Assembly (NCBI RefSeq): GCF_000766145.1
Contig: NZ_JNFB01000024.1
Coordinates: 216,315 to 280,314 of the forward strand
DNA: 64,000 nucleotides
Reading direction: 5' to 3'
Source: Paenilisteria newyorkensis
Lineage (GTDB): Bacteria; Bacillota; Bacilli; Lactobacillales; Listeriaceae
This document shows, piece after piece, positions 43,093 to 52,424 of the stretch. Positions within the stretch are counted from its first letter, which is position 1. Each line of letters starts with the position of its first letter. A model generated the notes under the pieces. It did no database searches. It was given only the letters and a program-made list of their open reading frames with translations, and was not told the origin of the DNA. The position numbers were made by a program, and so were the translations under genes.

Positions 43093-45473
43093 TTGAGTTA
43101 GTGGAACGGCAGATTCGGATTGACGGTAAGGCGGTGCTCGTGATGTGTGGCGAGATTCATTATTTTCGCCTAGCGCGTGAGGACTGGGAGGATCGGATTG
43201 TGAAATTGAAGGAGGCGGGATGCAACGCGGTGGCGTCTTACATTCCGTGGATTTGCCATGAGCCAGTGCGAGGTCAGGTGGATTTGACGGGGGCGACGCG
43301 TGCGGAACTTGATTTGGGCGCTTTCATCGATTTATGCGCGAGTCATGCGTTGTACTTTTTCGCGCGACCGGGTCCGTTTATTATGGCGGAGATGAAGAAC
43401 GAGGGGATTCCGTATTGGGTGTATGACGAGATTCCTGAGGCGATTCCGGTTGGTTGGGATGGGGCTGAGCCGACGACGCCGACGCTGGATTATTTGGCGC
43501 CGCGCTTTCTTTCGGCTGCTGAAAACTGGTATCGTGAGGCGCTGGCGGTCATTGCGCCGCGTACATATCCTAATGGAGGGAATGTGATGGCTCTACAGTT
43601 GGATAATGAAATCGGGATGCTGTCCTGGGTTTCCAATACGCCGGATTTGACGGACAACGTGTTGGCGGACTTCGCGAGCTGGTTGGATGGCAAAACAGAG
43701 CATGGTTATCCGTTCGAGACGGCGGATATTGCTAAAAATCCAGCCCTGATTCGGTCTCCAAAAGAGGACTACTCCGCAAAATTGCATCAGGATTTGGGAT
43801 ACTACATGCGAGACAGGTTCCGCCGCTACGTCGAAACACTACGAAACTACGCGGAAAACTTTGGCGTGACGGGAATCCCGTTCGTCGTCAACATTCACGG
43901 AACCGGCGGCGGACGCGGCTATACTTTTCCGATTGGGATTAGCCAACTCTATGAGAGCTACACACACGAAGCGGGTTACCTGCCAGGCTCGGACATTTAT
44001 TTCGGCGATTTTACGATGGAAAATTTTCACGATCTCCATCTTATTAACGCGTTCATGACGGCGACGAATCGCGATGGACAACCAATAACTTCCGTCGAAT
44101 TCAACTGTGGCGATGGGAATTTTGGCGATAATCTCGGTGGTCGTTATGACGTTTCGGCGGCTGATCTAAAGGCACGGCTCTGCGTCGCGCAAGGCAATCG
44201 ACTCATCAACTACTATCTCATGGCTGGCGGCTACAACTACGAAATGGCGGAAAACCGTCCAGACGGCAACAATCGCATTGCCATCACCGGTGAACGTCAC
44301 GGCTTCGCGGCCCCAATCAGCCCAGAAGGCGAGCTCAATTACACCTATCCGCGCATGGCCGAATCAATCCAGACCATCATCGCGCTCGGCGACAAGCTCG
44401 CAGCAATGGATGAAGAACACGACGCGCTCCATTTCGCGTTTATTCCCGATTACTACATGACCGAATACAGCTACCCGTCAAGCACTGCGGCCCAAGCGAT
44501 CAAGCAGAACATCGAAGCTAACCGTGCCTCAGGAAGTTGGGATATCGTCGCCAAGTCACTGCTCCTAAACAGCTACCGATTCGGCTCCATCGACATCCAG
44601 AACCGCGAATTCGACGCGCAGCAGCACCCAGTCATCGCCCTACCATGCGCCCGCTATCTCGCCCGCGACATCCAAGAACGGCTCGTCACCTACCTCGAAA
44701 CCGGCGGCGCCCTCTTCATCTACGGCGAACTCCCGCTCTACGACATGGAAGGCGCCCCGTGTAAAATTCTAACCGAAGCACTCGGCGCAACCTACCAAGA
44801 AACCAAGAACGATCACGGCTACAGCCTCTCCATCACCGGCGAAAATTGGTGCAGAGAAAAACCAGAAATCCGCACCCATCACGCCCAACTTTTCAGCCTA
44901 GAAAAAGGTACCGCGATCCTAAAAGAAAAACAAGGTGACGGCATCTGTGGCATCGAAACCAAGGTGGGCAAAGGTCACGCGATCGCCATCACAACCGCCT
45001 ATCGCGGCGACATCGACTTCATCCAGACAGCATTCACGAGGCTTGGCGCACCGCCCATGCTGGCACACGATTACCCCCATCACGGCATCGTCACAACAAC
45101 GACAAAAAACGCGCAAAACGAACGCTTCGTGCACCTGCTCAACCTAGATGGCATGGAAAAACAGTTCCGCCTCACAGAACAAGATGCCCCACTTTTTGGC
45201 GGTAATCCAATCACACTCGGCGCCAAGTCAGGCCTCATTTTGCCACTTCAAATGCAACTAGGCCCAACGTTTATCGAATATAGCACAGCAGAAGTCATGT
45301 CTTATAATGAACAAGAAATCAGGCTGCGCGTACTACAACCAGAAGCGACAATCTGCATCCAAACAACGCAGCACATACGAGAATCAAGAAACTACACAAT
45401 AACGAAAAAGTTAGGAAGTACAATACTTCACATCAAAACACGAGGAAAATTAAAAATCCAGTTCGATAAATAA
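43089..45473 (+). CDS. GH35-family enzyme, annotated class beta-galactosidase, possibly beta-1,2-glucan-active
   Basis: 794 residues from the ATG at 43089 (ATGA overlap). No signal peptide. The TIM barrel has the GH35 start (GEIHYFRLAREDWEDRIVKLKEAG), the acid/base Glu in QLDNEIG (E174) and a probable nucleophile in SVEFNCG (E337). C-terminal beta domains follow. GH35 is best known for beta-galactosidases, but one branch (the Ignavibacterium album enzyme) acts on beta-1,2-glucosidic bonds, which fits this operon better. The gene takes the place a GH3 beta-glucosidase has in L. innocua. Base use switches inside the gene near 43780, from G-rich to C-rich on the coding strand. Confidence 0.85.
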   Translation: MIELVERQIRIDGKAVLVMCGEIHYFRLAREDWEDRIVKLKEAGCNAVASYIPWICHEPVRGQVDLTGATRAELDLGAFIDLCASHALYFFARPGPFIMAEMKNEGIPYWVYDEIPEAIPVGWDGAEPTTPTLDYLAPRFLSAAENWYREALAVIAPRTYPNGGNVMALQLDNEIGMLSWVSNTPDLTDNVLADFASWLDGKTEHGYPFETADIAKNPALIRSPKEDYSAKLHQDLGYYMRDRFRRYVETLRNYAENFGVTGIPFVVNIHGTGGGRGYTFPIGISQLYESYTHEAGYLPGSDIYFGDFTMENFHDLHLINAFMTATNRDGQPITSVEFNCGDGNFGDNLGGRYDVSAADLKARLCVAQGNRLINYYLMAGGYNYEMAENRPDGNNRIAITGERHGFAAPISPEGELNYTYPRMAESIQTIIALGDKLAAMDEEHDALHFAFIPDYYMTEYSYPSSTAAQAIKQNIEANRASGSWDIVAKSLLLNSYRFGSIDIQNREFDAQQHPVIALPCARYLARDIQERLVTYLETGGALFIYGELPLYDMEGAPCKILTEALGATYQETKNDHGYSLSITGENWCREKPEIRTHHAQLFSLEKGTAILKEKQGDGICGIETKVGKGHAIAITTAYRGDIDFIQTAFTRLGAPPMLAHDYPHHGIVTTTTKNAQNERFVHLLNLDGMEKQFRLTEQDAPLFGGNPITLGAKSGLILPLQMQLGPTFIEYSTAEVMSYNEQEIRLRVLQPEATICIQTTQHIRESRNYTITKKLGSTILHIKTRGKLKIQFDK

Positions 45474-45487
45474 GATCAAATTCCCAT

Positions 45488-45528
45488 CTTACTTAGATTC
45501 GAGTCAATGAATCTAAGTAAGTTTTTTT
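45488..45528 (+). terminator. Rho-independent terminator of the beta-glucan operon
   Basis: 13-bp perfect arms (cttacttagattc at 45488-45500 and its complement at 45509-45521) are followed by seven T. It ends the 19-kb gene run. Bases 45529-45825 after it are AT-rich and hold no gene I can support. Confidence 0.93.
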
Positions 45529-45825
45529 GCGTTTTGAACGAACTTAATATTTCTCTAGAACAACAATCATAAAGAAAAAATAGCGCTAGGATCCTATTTG
45601 AAACAATACTAGGCCACCTCTGAATGTAACAAAATATACACAAACAAGCTCAAACACAACCTTCCATAAGAAAAATCATTCTCTCAGAAGAATAAAACCC
45701 CAAAAATCGCTCTCCCACAACAATAAACCACCGAAAACAACATTTCGCAAATGGGTATATACTAGGTTTATTCCAACAGGAGGACAACAGCAAAACGAAC
45801 TTTTAAAACAAAGAAGGTGGAGACT

Positions 45826-47910
45826 ATGAAAAAGAAAATTTTAACGTTTATGCTTATTGCAACGATACCCATGGCCAGTTTTTCAGGATTAACAAAAGCA
45901 GAGACAACAGAATCTAACCAAGTGGAGGAAGTGCAAGGCAGCGACAACATAGAGACCTCCCCAATAATAGATAAGACAGAAGAAACAAAAACAGAAGAAG
46001 TACAGCAATCGGCCACAGGCAGTAAATCGGAAACACCAAAACTAAAAGGCAAACTCAAAGCCGACGCACCACTTGCCATTGCCAATCCACAAACCTTTGT
46101 TTTAGGTACAGATTTAACCAAGGTTGACCCAAAAACTTTTGTAAGCAATGTTGCCAATAATGGCGTCAACATGAAGATAGAGTACGTCACGAAGCCAGCG
46201 ACAAATCTAGTCGGTGTATATTCAACCACGGTGAAAGTGACGGATCTTAGTTCGCAAGCAATGCAGACTATTGATGTTCCAACAACTATTCAATTTGGAG
46301 ATACAATCTTTACGAGGTCAGGATATGCTAATGAAGGACTTTCAGCATTAACCCTTCATCATGGTGCAACTCCTTATATAACGAATACAGCGGGTGTCAC
46401 TAGTGGTAAAGGTGTTTACCCAATCACAGGTGCCGCGAGAATAATTTATACGAGCAGTGTGCAATCGATAACCACTGATCATAAAGTTGGCACACCTTAT
46501 TTTAGTAAAAGTGCAAGGGGGGATGACACAAGCAATGAGTTTTGTCAGTCTTTCAATACACCTGTTAATGTTGCGTACGGAGATATTATTTCTGTCTACA
46601 CGCTTACTGGAAATACTCCTACATCGTTACCAAGTACTACTGCAACCTCACTCGATGGTGCTCAATCCTTGTCAACAGGAACCCACTATTTCGAAATCAC
46701 CCCAACCGGCTACAAAGAAGTCATGAAATCATCAGCAACAGCAAAAACAGTAACAGCAGAACTCGGCGCAAAAGTTACACCAAAAGATTGCGTCACACTT
46801 CCAGCAAGCGGTACTTTCACCGTCTCCGATACGTTTATCCAAGCACCAGACTTAAAGAAGGTCGGCACAAGCCAAGTACAAGTCGAAGTTCGCGAACAAT
46901 TAGATTCCGGCCAATATATTAGTAGTACAGTTACTAGTTCTGTGACAATCAACGCAGATACAACGCCTCCAACAGCAGATACAGTTACTCAGAAAATAAC
47001 AAAAAATGCGGCTATTCCAGCACCTGAAACTTTTCTAACGAATATTCATGATGACGCAGACGACTACACATCAAACAAAATCAACATTAGCTATGTGACA
47101 GAGCCGACAACGACTGAGTTAGGTGCAAGAACTTGTCAAATTGCTCTAACAGATAGTGCAGGAAACGTAGCATACAAAGATGCAACATATTTTGTTGGCG
47201 ACGAGACTACTGTATCAAATGATCAATATGGTCTCCGCGCTGAACCGGTTGTGATCAAGCAAAGTGAACTAACAGGTAAAACAGCAACCGAAAAAGAAAC
47301 ATTGATTCGCGAACGATCGAACGTTCAAGGATGGGATATTGAAGCCACAAAAGAAGTTAGCGATCAAGTGGCGCTTTCAAGTACAGACATTGCGAACCTC
47401 CCGACAAAGGCGAGCACAACAGAAAATTATACGGTGGCTATGTCCCTAGGAAATCTAACAACTGACATTGCAGTAACCGTAACAGATGATGTCACATTCG
47501 CCTTCAACGCCACGCCAGACCCACTCAATTTTGAGTCAACAGAGATGATAGGCGACGAAGTTACGATAGATCGCACGAATCCAAACTGGAACATCCAAGT
47601 CAAAGATACCCGCAACAATGGTAGCAACTGGTCTATCACAGCGACCGTTAATGGTCCCTTCAAAGACAACTCTGACCCAGACGCAAAACAACTTCATAAC
47701 GCTTTAACTTATACAAAGGGAAGCACCGAAACTCAAATTTTAGACAATCAAGCTTTTGCATTTTACGAAGGTCAATCGAATGAAGCATCTATTAAAACTA
47801 TCGAATCCACAAAAGATCAAGGTTTTCGTATGAAAATAAACCCAACAGGCGTGAAAGCAGACGCAGAATATCAAACAAGCATTACATGGACACTGAACGA
47901 TACGCCATGA
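45826..47910 (+). CDS. WxL-domain surface protein with Ig-like/DUF5011-type modules
   Basis: 694 residues; ATG at 45826 behind gaaggtgg. Signal peptide to about residue 26 (ending TKAE). An acidic Glu/Thr-rich linker precedes beta modules with PKTFVSNVANNGVN and APETFLTNIHDD, which look like paired Ig/DUF5011-type domains. The C-terminal part (about 510-694) is a WxL domain with NWSITATV and the closing ITWTLNDTP. WxL domains bind peptidoglycan without a covalent link. The usual DUF916/DUF3324 membrane partner is not next to it. It pairs with the smaller WxL gene downstream. Confidence 0.85.
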   Translation: MKKKILTFMLIATIPMASFSGLTKAETTESNQVEEVQGSDNIETSPIIDKTEETKTEEVQQSATGSKSETPKLKGKLKADAPLAIANPQTFVLGTDLTKVDPKTFVSNVANNGVNMKIEYVTKPATNLVGVYSTTVKVTDLSSQAMQTIDVPTTIQFGDTIFTRSGYANEGLSALTLHHGATPYITNTAGVTSGKGVYPITGAARIIYTSSVQSITTDHKVGTPYFSKSARGDDTSNEFCQSFNTPVNVAYGDIISVYTLTGNTPTSLPSTTATSLDGAQSLSTGTHYFEITPTGYKEVMKSSATAKTVTAELGAKVTPKDCVTLPASGTFTVSDTFIQAPDLKKVGTSQVQVEVREQLDSGQYISSTVTSSVTINADTTPPTADTVTQKITKNAAIPAPETFLTNIHDDADDYTSNKINISYVTEPTTTELGARTCQIALTDSAGNVAYKDATYFVGDETTVSNDQYGLRAEPVVIKQSELTGKTATEKETLIRERSNVQGWDIEATKEVSDQVALSSTDIANLPTKASTTENYTVAMSLGNLTTDIAVTVTDDVTFAFNATPDPLNFESTEMIGDEVTIDRTNPNWNIQVKDTRNNGSNWSITATVNGPFKDNSDPDAKQLHNALTYTKGSTETQILDNQAFAFYEGQSNEASIKTIESTKDQGFRMKINPTGVKADAEYQTSITWTLNDTP

Positions 47911-48053
47911 GTTTTGAAAATAACCTTAAAGGATGTGATGGCGAGGAAAATCTCAGGATATTTCTTAACATTGTAGGATAAGCATCAGATGCAAGACCAA
48001 GTGATCTCGGGATAGCTTCATCAAATCCTGGCACTTCGAAGGAGAACTTTCAC

Positions 48054-48794
48054 ATGACAATCAAAAAATTCGCGGTAATCGGTTTAGTAACAATTTCAGC
48101 AGTAGCAGCAACAATCGGTATGGGTACACAAGCATCAGCAGCAGAAGTTGGCTCATTAACAACAGATAGCAAAGTAAAATTCACAAAACAAGCGGAAGAT
48201 ACGATTATCCCTCCAGTAAACCCAATCGATCCTGACCAACCGCTTGATCCAGATGCGGAAGTAACACCAGGAACTGGCGGACCGTTAAGCATCGGTTACG
48301 TCTCTGAATTCGACTTCGGTACACAAGAAATTTCTGGTGAAACGAAAACATACAACGCAAAATTAGATAAAGTCAAAGTTGGCGGCGAATACGTTGACGT
48401 ACCAAATAACGTGCAAGTAGCGGATAACCGTGGTAACAACGCAGGTTGGAATTTGACAGTCGCGCAAAATGGCCAATTAAAAGACGGTTCTGCCCGTAAT
48501 CTAGAAGGTGCAGAAATCGCCATTACAAAAGGTACTGCCGTAACGAAAACGGGAACAGGCGTAACCGCTCCAACCGTGAATCAATCGATCAAATTAAATC
48601 CAAACGGTACAGCGTCCATGGTTATGAACGCAACAGCCAATCAAGGTATGGGTCAATGGGTGGATAAATTCGGAGCAGATAACACAGCCGCAGCAGACGC
48701 CGTGACACTAACAGTACCAGGTAAATCAGCGAAATATGCCGATTCAGATTATGCAACAACACTAACTTGGACACTTTCTGACACACCACAATAA
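48054..48794 (+). CDS. WxL-domain surface protein
   Basis: 246 residues, ribosome site gaaggagaa. Signal peptide ends ASAAE (residue 26). A short Pro/Asp-rich linker (PVNPIDPDQPLDPD) is typical of small WxL proteins. The domain carries the first motif in GWNLTV and the second in LTWTLSDTP at the end. It is non-covalently wall-bound by family analogy. It may share a transcript with the larger WxL gene, 143 bp upstream; the gap has no hairpin I can support. Confidence 0.92.
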   Translation: MTIKKFAVIGLVTISAVAATIGMGTQASAAEVGSLTTDSKVKFTKQAEDTIIPPVNPIDPDQPLDPDAEVTPGTGGPLSIGYVSEFDFGTQEISGETKTYNAKLDKVKVGGEYVDVPNNVQVADNRGNNAGWNLTVAQNGQLKDGSARNLEGAEIAITKGTAVTKTGTGVTAPTVNQSIKLNPNGTASMVMNATANQGMGQWVDKFGADNTAAADAVTLTVPGKSAKYADSDYATTLTWTLSDTPQ

Positions 48795-48804
48795 TAAAAA
48801 AATG

Positions 48805-48853
48805 AAAATGCGTATCGAAAATCTGATGTTAGATTCTTGATACGCATTTTTTT
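48805..48853 (+). terminator. Rho-independent terminator
   Basis: Arms aaaatgcgtatc (48805-48816) and gatacgcatttt (48839-48850), with a partly paired middle, run into a T tract. Ends the WxL operon. The remaining bases to 49108 contain the ahpC promoter region. Confidence 0.9.
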
Positions 48854-48997
48854 CCTGTTTAAGGATACATAATTGAGAAAATGCTATTTTAATTGATAAA
48901 AATAAAATCCATGTAAAAAAAGAATCCGCTATCAATAATTAAATCCGTTGCTATAGAATGATTTACAGCTTTGGGAATAAGTCAAGTCAAAATTACA

Positions 48998-49025
48998 TTG
49001 ACTTCAAAACAATAAACATTATAAT
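48998..49025 (+). promoter_or_regulatory. Promoter of ahpCF
   Basis: TTGACT (48998-49003), a 16-base spacer and TATAAT (49020-49025). The -10 area (TTATAAT) equals one half of the PerR box, but the other half is not conserved, so PerR control is only a possibility. Confidence 0.6.
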
Positions 49026-49108
49026 TAACCATTGACATTCTAACGAAACAAGGTGATAATTTTAAGTGTGTAGTTTCACATAATAGGAAATTTAAAGGAG
49101 GAAATACA

Positions 49109-49672
49109 ATGTCATTAATAGGTAAAGAAATAGAAGAATTTGCTGCTAAAGCCTTCCATCAAGGTGAATTTATAGATGTTTCATCGGAAAGTTTCAAAGG
49201 AAAATGGGGCGTGGTCTGCTTTTACCCGGCCGATTTCACCTTTGTTTGCCCAACTGAACTAGAAGATTTGCAAGATCAATATAAAACGTTGCAAGAGCTG
49301 GGTGTAGAAGTTTACTCCGTTTCAACAGACACACACTTCACGCATAAAGCATGGCATGATTCTTCAGACGCAATTGGTAAAATCGAATATATCATGATTG
49401 GCGACCCGACACATAAAATCTCACGTATTTTTGACGTGCTAGATGAAGAAGAAGGTTTGGCGAATCGTGGAACATTTATCATCGATCCAGATGGTGTTGT
49501 TCAAACAATCGAAATTAACGCAGACGGTATTGGTCGCGACGCCAGCACTTTAGTGGATAAAATCCGTGCTGCACAATACGTACGAAACAATCCAGGCGAA
49601 GTTTGTCCCGCAAAATGGAAAGAAGGCGCGGATACGCTGAAACCAAGCCTAGACTTAGTAGGTAAAATCTAA
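49109..49672 (+). CDS. ahpC: Alkyl hydroperoxide reductase subunit C (peroxiredoxin)
   Basis: 187 residues, ribosome site aaaggagg. It reduces peroxides. The peroxidatic cysteine C47 is in FVCPTE and the resolving cysteine C166 in VCPAKW, so it is a typical 2-Cys AhpC. The length is normal. The reductase gene starts 2 bp after its stop. It acts as a decamer in the cytoplasm with AhpF (family knowledge). Confidence 0.97.
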   Translation: MSLIGKEIEEFAAKAFHQGEFIDVSSESFKGKWGVVCFYPADFTFVCPTELEDLQDQYKTLQELGVEVYSVSTDTHFTHKAWHDSSDAIGKIEYIMIGDPTHKISRIFDVLDEEEGLANRGTFIIDPDGVVQTIEINADGIGRDASTLVDKIRAAQYVRNNPGEVCPAKWKEGADTLKPSLDLVGKI

Positions 49673-49674
49673 AA

Positions 49675-51204
49675 ATGGCATTAGATCAAGAAATTAAAGC
49701 GCAACTAGCGGGCTATCTGGATTTACTAGAACAAAACATTGTTCTAAAAGTAAGCGTCGCAACAGATGAAAACTCGCAAAAACTACTGGAATTCGTCACG
49801 GAAATTGCGGACATGTCTCCAAAAATCCGCTTAGAACATGGTTCACTATCCAGAACACCGAGCTTCAGCGTCGAACGTGAAAACGAAGACTTCGGCATTG
49901 CTTTTGCGGGGATTCCGTTAGGTCACGAATTCACTTCACTAATTTTGGCGTTGCTACAAGTCAGTGGTCGTCCGCCGAAAATCAGTGAAAATCTCGCTGC
50001 CCAAATCAAAAGAATCAACAAACCGCATCATTTTGAGTCTTACGTAAGTTTGACGTGTCACAACTGCCCAGACATCGTGCAGGCGCTTAATATCATGAGC
50101 GTGCTGAATCCTAATATCTCGCACACGATGATCGAAGGCGGCATGTTTAAAGACGAAGTGGAAGCGAAAAACATCATGGCTGTACCGACAATTTTTGAAA
50201 ATGGCGTTTTATTTGGAAGTGGCCGCATGACGATCGAGCAAATCATCATCAAAATCGTTGGTGAAGCAGATGCCTCCGAATTTGAAGCGAAAGATCCGTT
50301 CGATGTCCTCGTAATCGGTGGCGGTCCAGCAGGTGCTAGTGCTGCGATTTATGCCGCGCGCAAAGGGATTCGCACTGGAATTGTAGCAGATACGTTTGGC
50401 GGTCAGGTACTAGAAACGCTAAGCATCGAGAATGTGATTGGAACGAAATATACAGAAGGTCCAAAACTGATTGCGCAGATTGAAGAACACGTGAACGAAT
50501 ACGGCGTGGATGTGATGAAACAAGTGCGCGCTAAAAGCATCACGAAGAACGAAAACGTGGAAGTCACACTCGAAAATGGCGCTGTTTTAACGACTAAAAC
50601 GGCGATTATCTCGACGGGTGCAAGATGGCGTAATATCGGCGTTCCTGGTGAACAGGAGTTCAAAAATAAAGGTGTTGCCTATTGTCCACACTGTGACGGT
50701 CCGCTTTTTGAAGGGAAGAATGTCGCTGTCGTTGGCGGTGGAAACTCTGGTATTGAGGCGGCGATTGACCTCGCTGGTACGGTGAAACATGTGACTGTGC
50801 TTGAATTTATGCCGGAACTAAAAGCCGATGATGTTTTGCAGAAGCGTCTTTATTCCTTACAGAATGTCACTGTTTTGAAAAATGTACAGACGAAAGAAAT
50901 TACAGGGCAGGACAAAGTGAACGGCGTTACGTATGTGAACCGCGAAACGGGCGAAGAAGTTCACGTTGATGTAGAAGGCATCTTCATCCTGATTGGTCTA
51001 GCTCCGAACACGGAATGGCTGGGAGACGATATCGAGCGCAATAAAATGGGCGAGATTATCACGAATAAACACGGCGAGACAAGCGTTCCCGGCATATTCG
51101 CGGCTGGGGATTGCACGGACAGTGCCTATAAACAAATTATCATTTCAATGGGTTCAGGCGCTACCGCAGCACTTGGCGCATTCGATTATATGATACGAAA
51201 TTAA
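49675..51204 (+). CDS. ahpF: Alkyl hydroperoxide reductase subunit F
   Basis: 509 residues. An N-terminal thioredoxin-fold domain with CHNC (near residue 129) precedes a thioredoxin-reductase-like part: FAD motif GGGPAGASAA, redox pair CPHC (C337 and C340), NAD(P)H motif GGGNSGIEAA, and C-terminal FAAGDCTD. It transfers electrons from NADH to AhpC. Two bases separate it from ahpC, so the pair is co-translated. Confidence 0.97.
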   Translation: MALDQEIKAQLAGYLDLLEQNIVLKVSVATDENSQKLLEFVTEIADMSPKIRLEHGSLSRTPSFSVERENEDFGIAFAGIPLGHEFTSLILALLQVSGRPPKISENLAAQIKRINKPHHFESYVSLTCHNCPDIVQALNIMSVLNPNISHTMIEGGMFKDEVEAKNIMAVPTIFENGVLFGSGRMTIEQIIIKIVGEADASEFEAKDPFDVLVIGGGPAGASAAIYAARKGIRTGIVADTFGGQVLETLSIENVIGTKYTEGPKLIAQIEEHVNEYGVDVMKQVRAKSITKNENVEVTLENGAVLTTKTAIISTGARWRNIGVPGEQEFKNKGVAYCPHCDGPLFEGKNVAVVGGGNSGIEAAIDLAGTVKHVTVLEFMPELKADDVLQKRLYSLQNVTVLKNVQTKEITGQDKVNGVTYVNRETGEEVHVDVEGIFILIGLAPNTEWLGDDIERNKMGEIITNKHGETSVPGIFAAGDCTDSAYKQIIISMGSGATAALGAFDYMIRN

Positions 51205-51208
51205 AAAA

Positions 51209-51254
51209 AGCTATCGATCTGCAACGTTTTGAAGTTGTAGGTCGGTAGTTTTTT
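51209..51254 (+). terminator. Rho-independent terminator of ahpCF
   Basis: A 17-base stem with a few G-T pairs (51209-51225 with 51234-51250) is followed by T residues. Confidence 0.8.
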
Positions 51255-51276
51255 GCGGTTCTCCAAAAGTGGATTC

Positions 51277-51288
51277 TCGTGGTATACT
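51277..51288 (+). promoter_or_regulatory. Extended -10 promoter of the acetyltransferase gene
   Basis: TGGTATACT (51280-51288) is a TGn-extended -10 element; the -35 region is weak. It lies 34 bases before the start codon. Confidence 0.45.
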
Positions 51289-51321
51289 GAATAAAAATGT
51301 ATGAGCTAAAGGAGAAACGAG

Positions 51322-51939
51322 ATGGCAGATGTAATCATAGTTGGAGATGGCGGTCATAGCAAAGTTGTTCGGGAATGCTTGGAGCAGCAAGGTGTCGACA
51401 CGATTATCGGAATTTTAGACAACAAATATACGAGTTACGAAAAAAATGGGGCGCAATTTCGAGCTCCGTTTGACGATTTTGAGCAGTACAAAAAGGATAC
51501 GACATTGTGGTTCATCGCTATTGGTGATAATAAGGCGCGTGCGGGAGTTGCGGCTAAATTGGGTGATGTGCGGTATGCAACGATTATACATCCGACGGCG
51601 ATTATTTCGAAGGCGGCGACGATTGAACCGGGCACTGTTATTATGCCGTTAGCGGTGGTCCAGCCAGATAGCGTTATTGGCGCACATACGATTATTAATA
51701 CAGGCGCGATTGTGGAGCATGACGTGATTATTTCCGAGGCAGCGCACGTTTCACCAAGGGCTACGGTAACAGGAGGCGTCAAAATTGGGACGGGTGTTCA
51801 TGTTGGGGCTTCGGCGGTTGTGAATCCAGGGGTGGATTTAGGCGCATATTCTGTGATTGGAGCGGGCGCAGTGGTTGTTGGTGATACGGAAGCCGGGATG
51901 ACGTATGTTGGGGTGCCAGCGAGGAAGTTGGAGCGATGA
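51322..51939 (+). CDS. NeuD/PglD-like sugar O- or N-acetyltransferase
   Basis: 205 residues, ribosome site aaaggaga. A Rossmann-like N-terminal part (VIIVGDGGHSKVV) binds the sugar nucleotide, and a left-handed beta-helix of hexapeptide repeats (IEPGTVIMPLAVV, INTGAIVEHDV) binds acetyl-CoA; the histidine in VEHD is the expected catalytic base. Such enzymes acetylate sialic acid or UDP-amino-sugars for surface glycans. None of the expected sugar-synthesis genes are next to it; it may serve the exopolysaccharide pathway elsewhere in the window (inference). Confidence 0.9.
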   Translation: MADVIIVGDGGHSKVVRECLEQQGVDTIIGILDNKYTSYEKNGAQFRAPFDDFEQYKKDTTLWFIAIGDNKARAGVAAKLGDVRYATIIHPTAIISKAATIEPGTVIMPLAVVQPDSVIGAHTIINTGAIVEHDVIISEAAHVSPRATVTGGVKIGTGVHVGASAVVNPGVDLGAYSVIGAGAVVVGDTEAGMTYVGVPARKLER

Positions 51940-52151
51940 GGGCATTGTTTAAGAAGTTGAATGATTTTGATGAGGAGCATCCTTATTTGGGTGTCTTGAT
52001 AGCAGCAGTTGTGGGTAGTGTGATAGGTATTTTGATAGAATATGTAGTAAATGGTGATTTTGTAAAATCGGGATTTTATGGGGTGTTATTTTTTAACGCT
52101 GGATGGTTATTATATGCTAGGAGAAGAGTGAAAAAAAAGAGGAGTTCATAA
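51936..52151 (+). CDS. Small membrane protein
   Basis: 71 residues, ATGA overlap with the acetyltransferase gene. Two hydrophobic helices (about residues 19-38 and 46-61) and a basic tail (RRRVKKKRSS). No family recognised. The overlap suggests translation linked to the acetyltransferase. Confidence 0.7.
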   Translation: MRALFKKLNDFDEEHPYLGVLIAAVVGSVIGILIEYVVNGDFVKSGFYGVLFFNAGWLLYARRRVKKKRSS

Positions 52152-52154
52152 TGT

Positions 52155-52216
52155 GGCAATCACGCACGCGGGAACGCGCCGATTTTTTTTGGTATCATAG
52201 CCTTCATATCTAGCTT
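52155..52216. repeat. Intergenic repeat, copy A
   Basis: About 62 bases that recur, with scattered changes, at 52425-52485. Shared cores are acgcgggaacgc, ccgattttttt and tatcat. The bases after it also share a purine-rich tract with those after copy B (ccataaaaagcaagagagg against ccgaaaaatccaaaagaggg). Confidence 0.7.
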
Positions 52217-52424
52217 TGTTGTGGTTCTTGGAAAGCGTCGTGTGCTTTTTTAGAACCTCAATATGCAGTGGAATGTAATGAGACTGCCTTCCTTTAGAAT
52301 AGTGCCTCGAAAACTTCACGCCCTCCATAAAAAGCAAGAGAGGCTTTTTACTGCGGCCGCTCCAGTTTTTTTCGGAGCTGAGCGAGGTAGAGACTAATAT
52401 TAGTTTTGTAGTAGTTCAAAGTAG

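Noticed and set aside
45529..45825. Gene or RNA in the gap before the WxL gene
   Set aside because: AT-rich, no open frame with a start site and no stable hairpin beyond the terminator.
49019..49033. PerR box before ahpC
   Set aside because: Only the first half (TTATAAT) matches; the second half does not, so it was not called as an operator.
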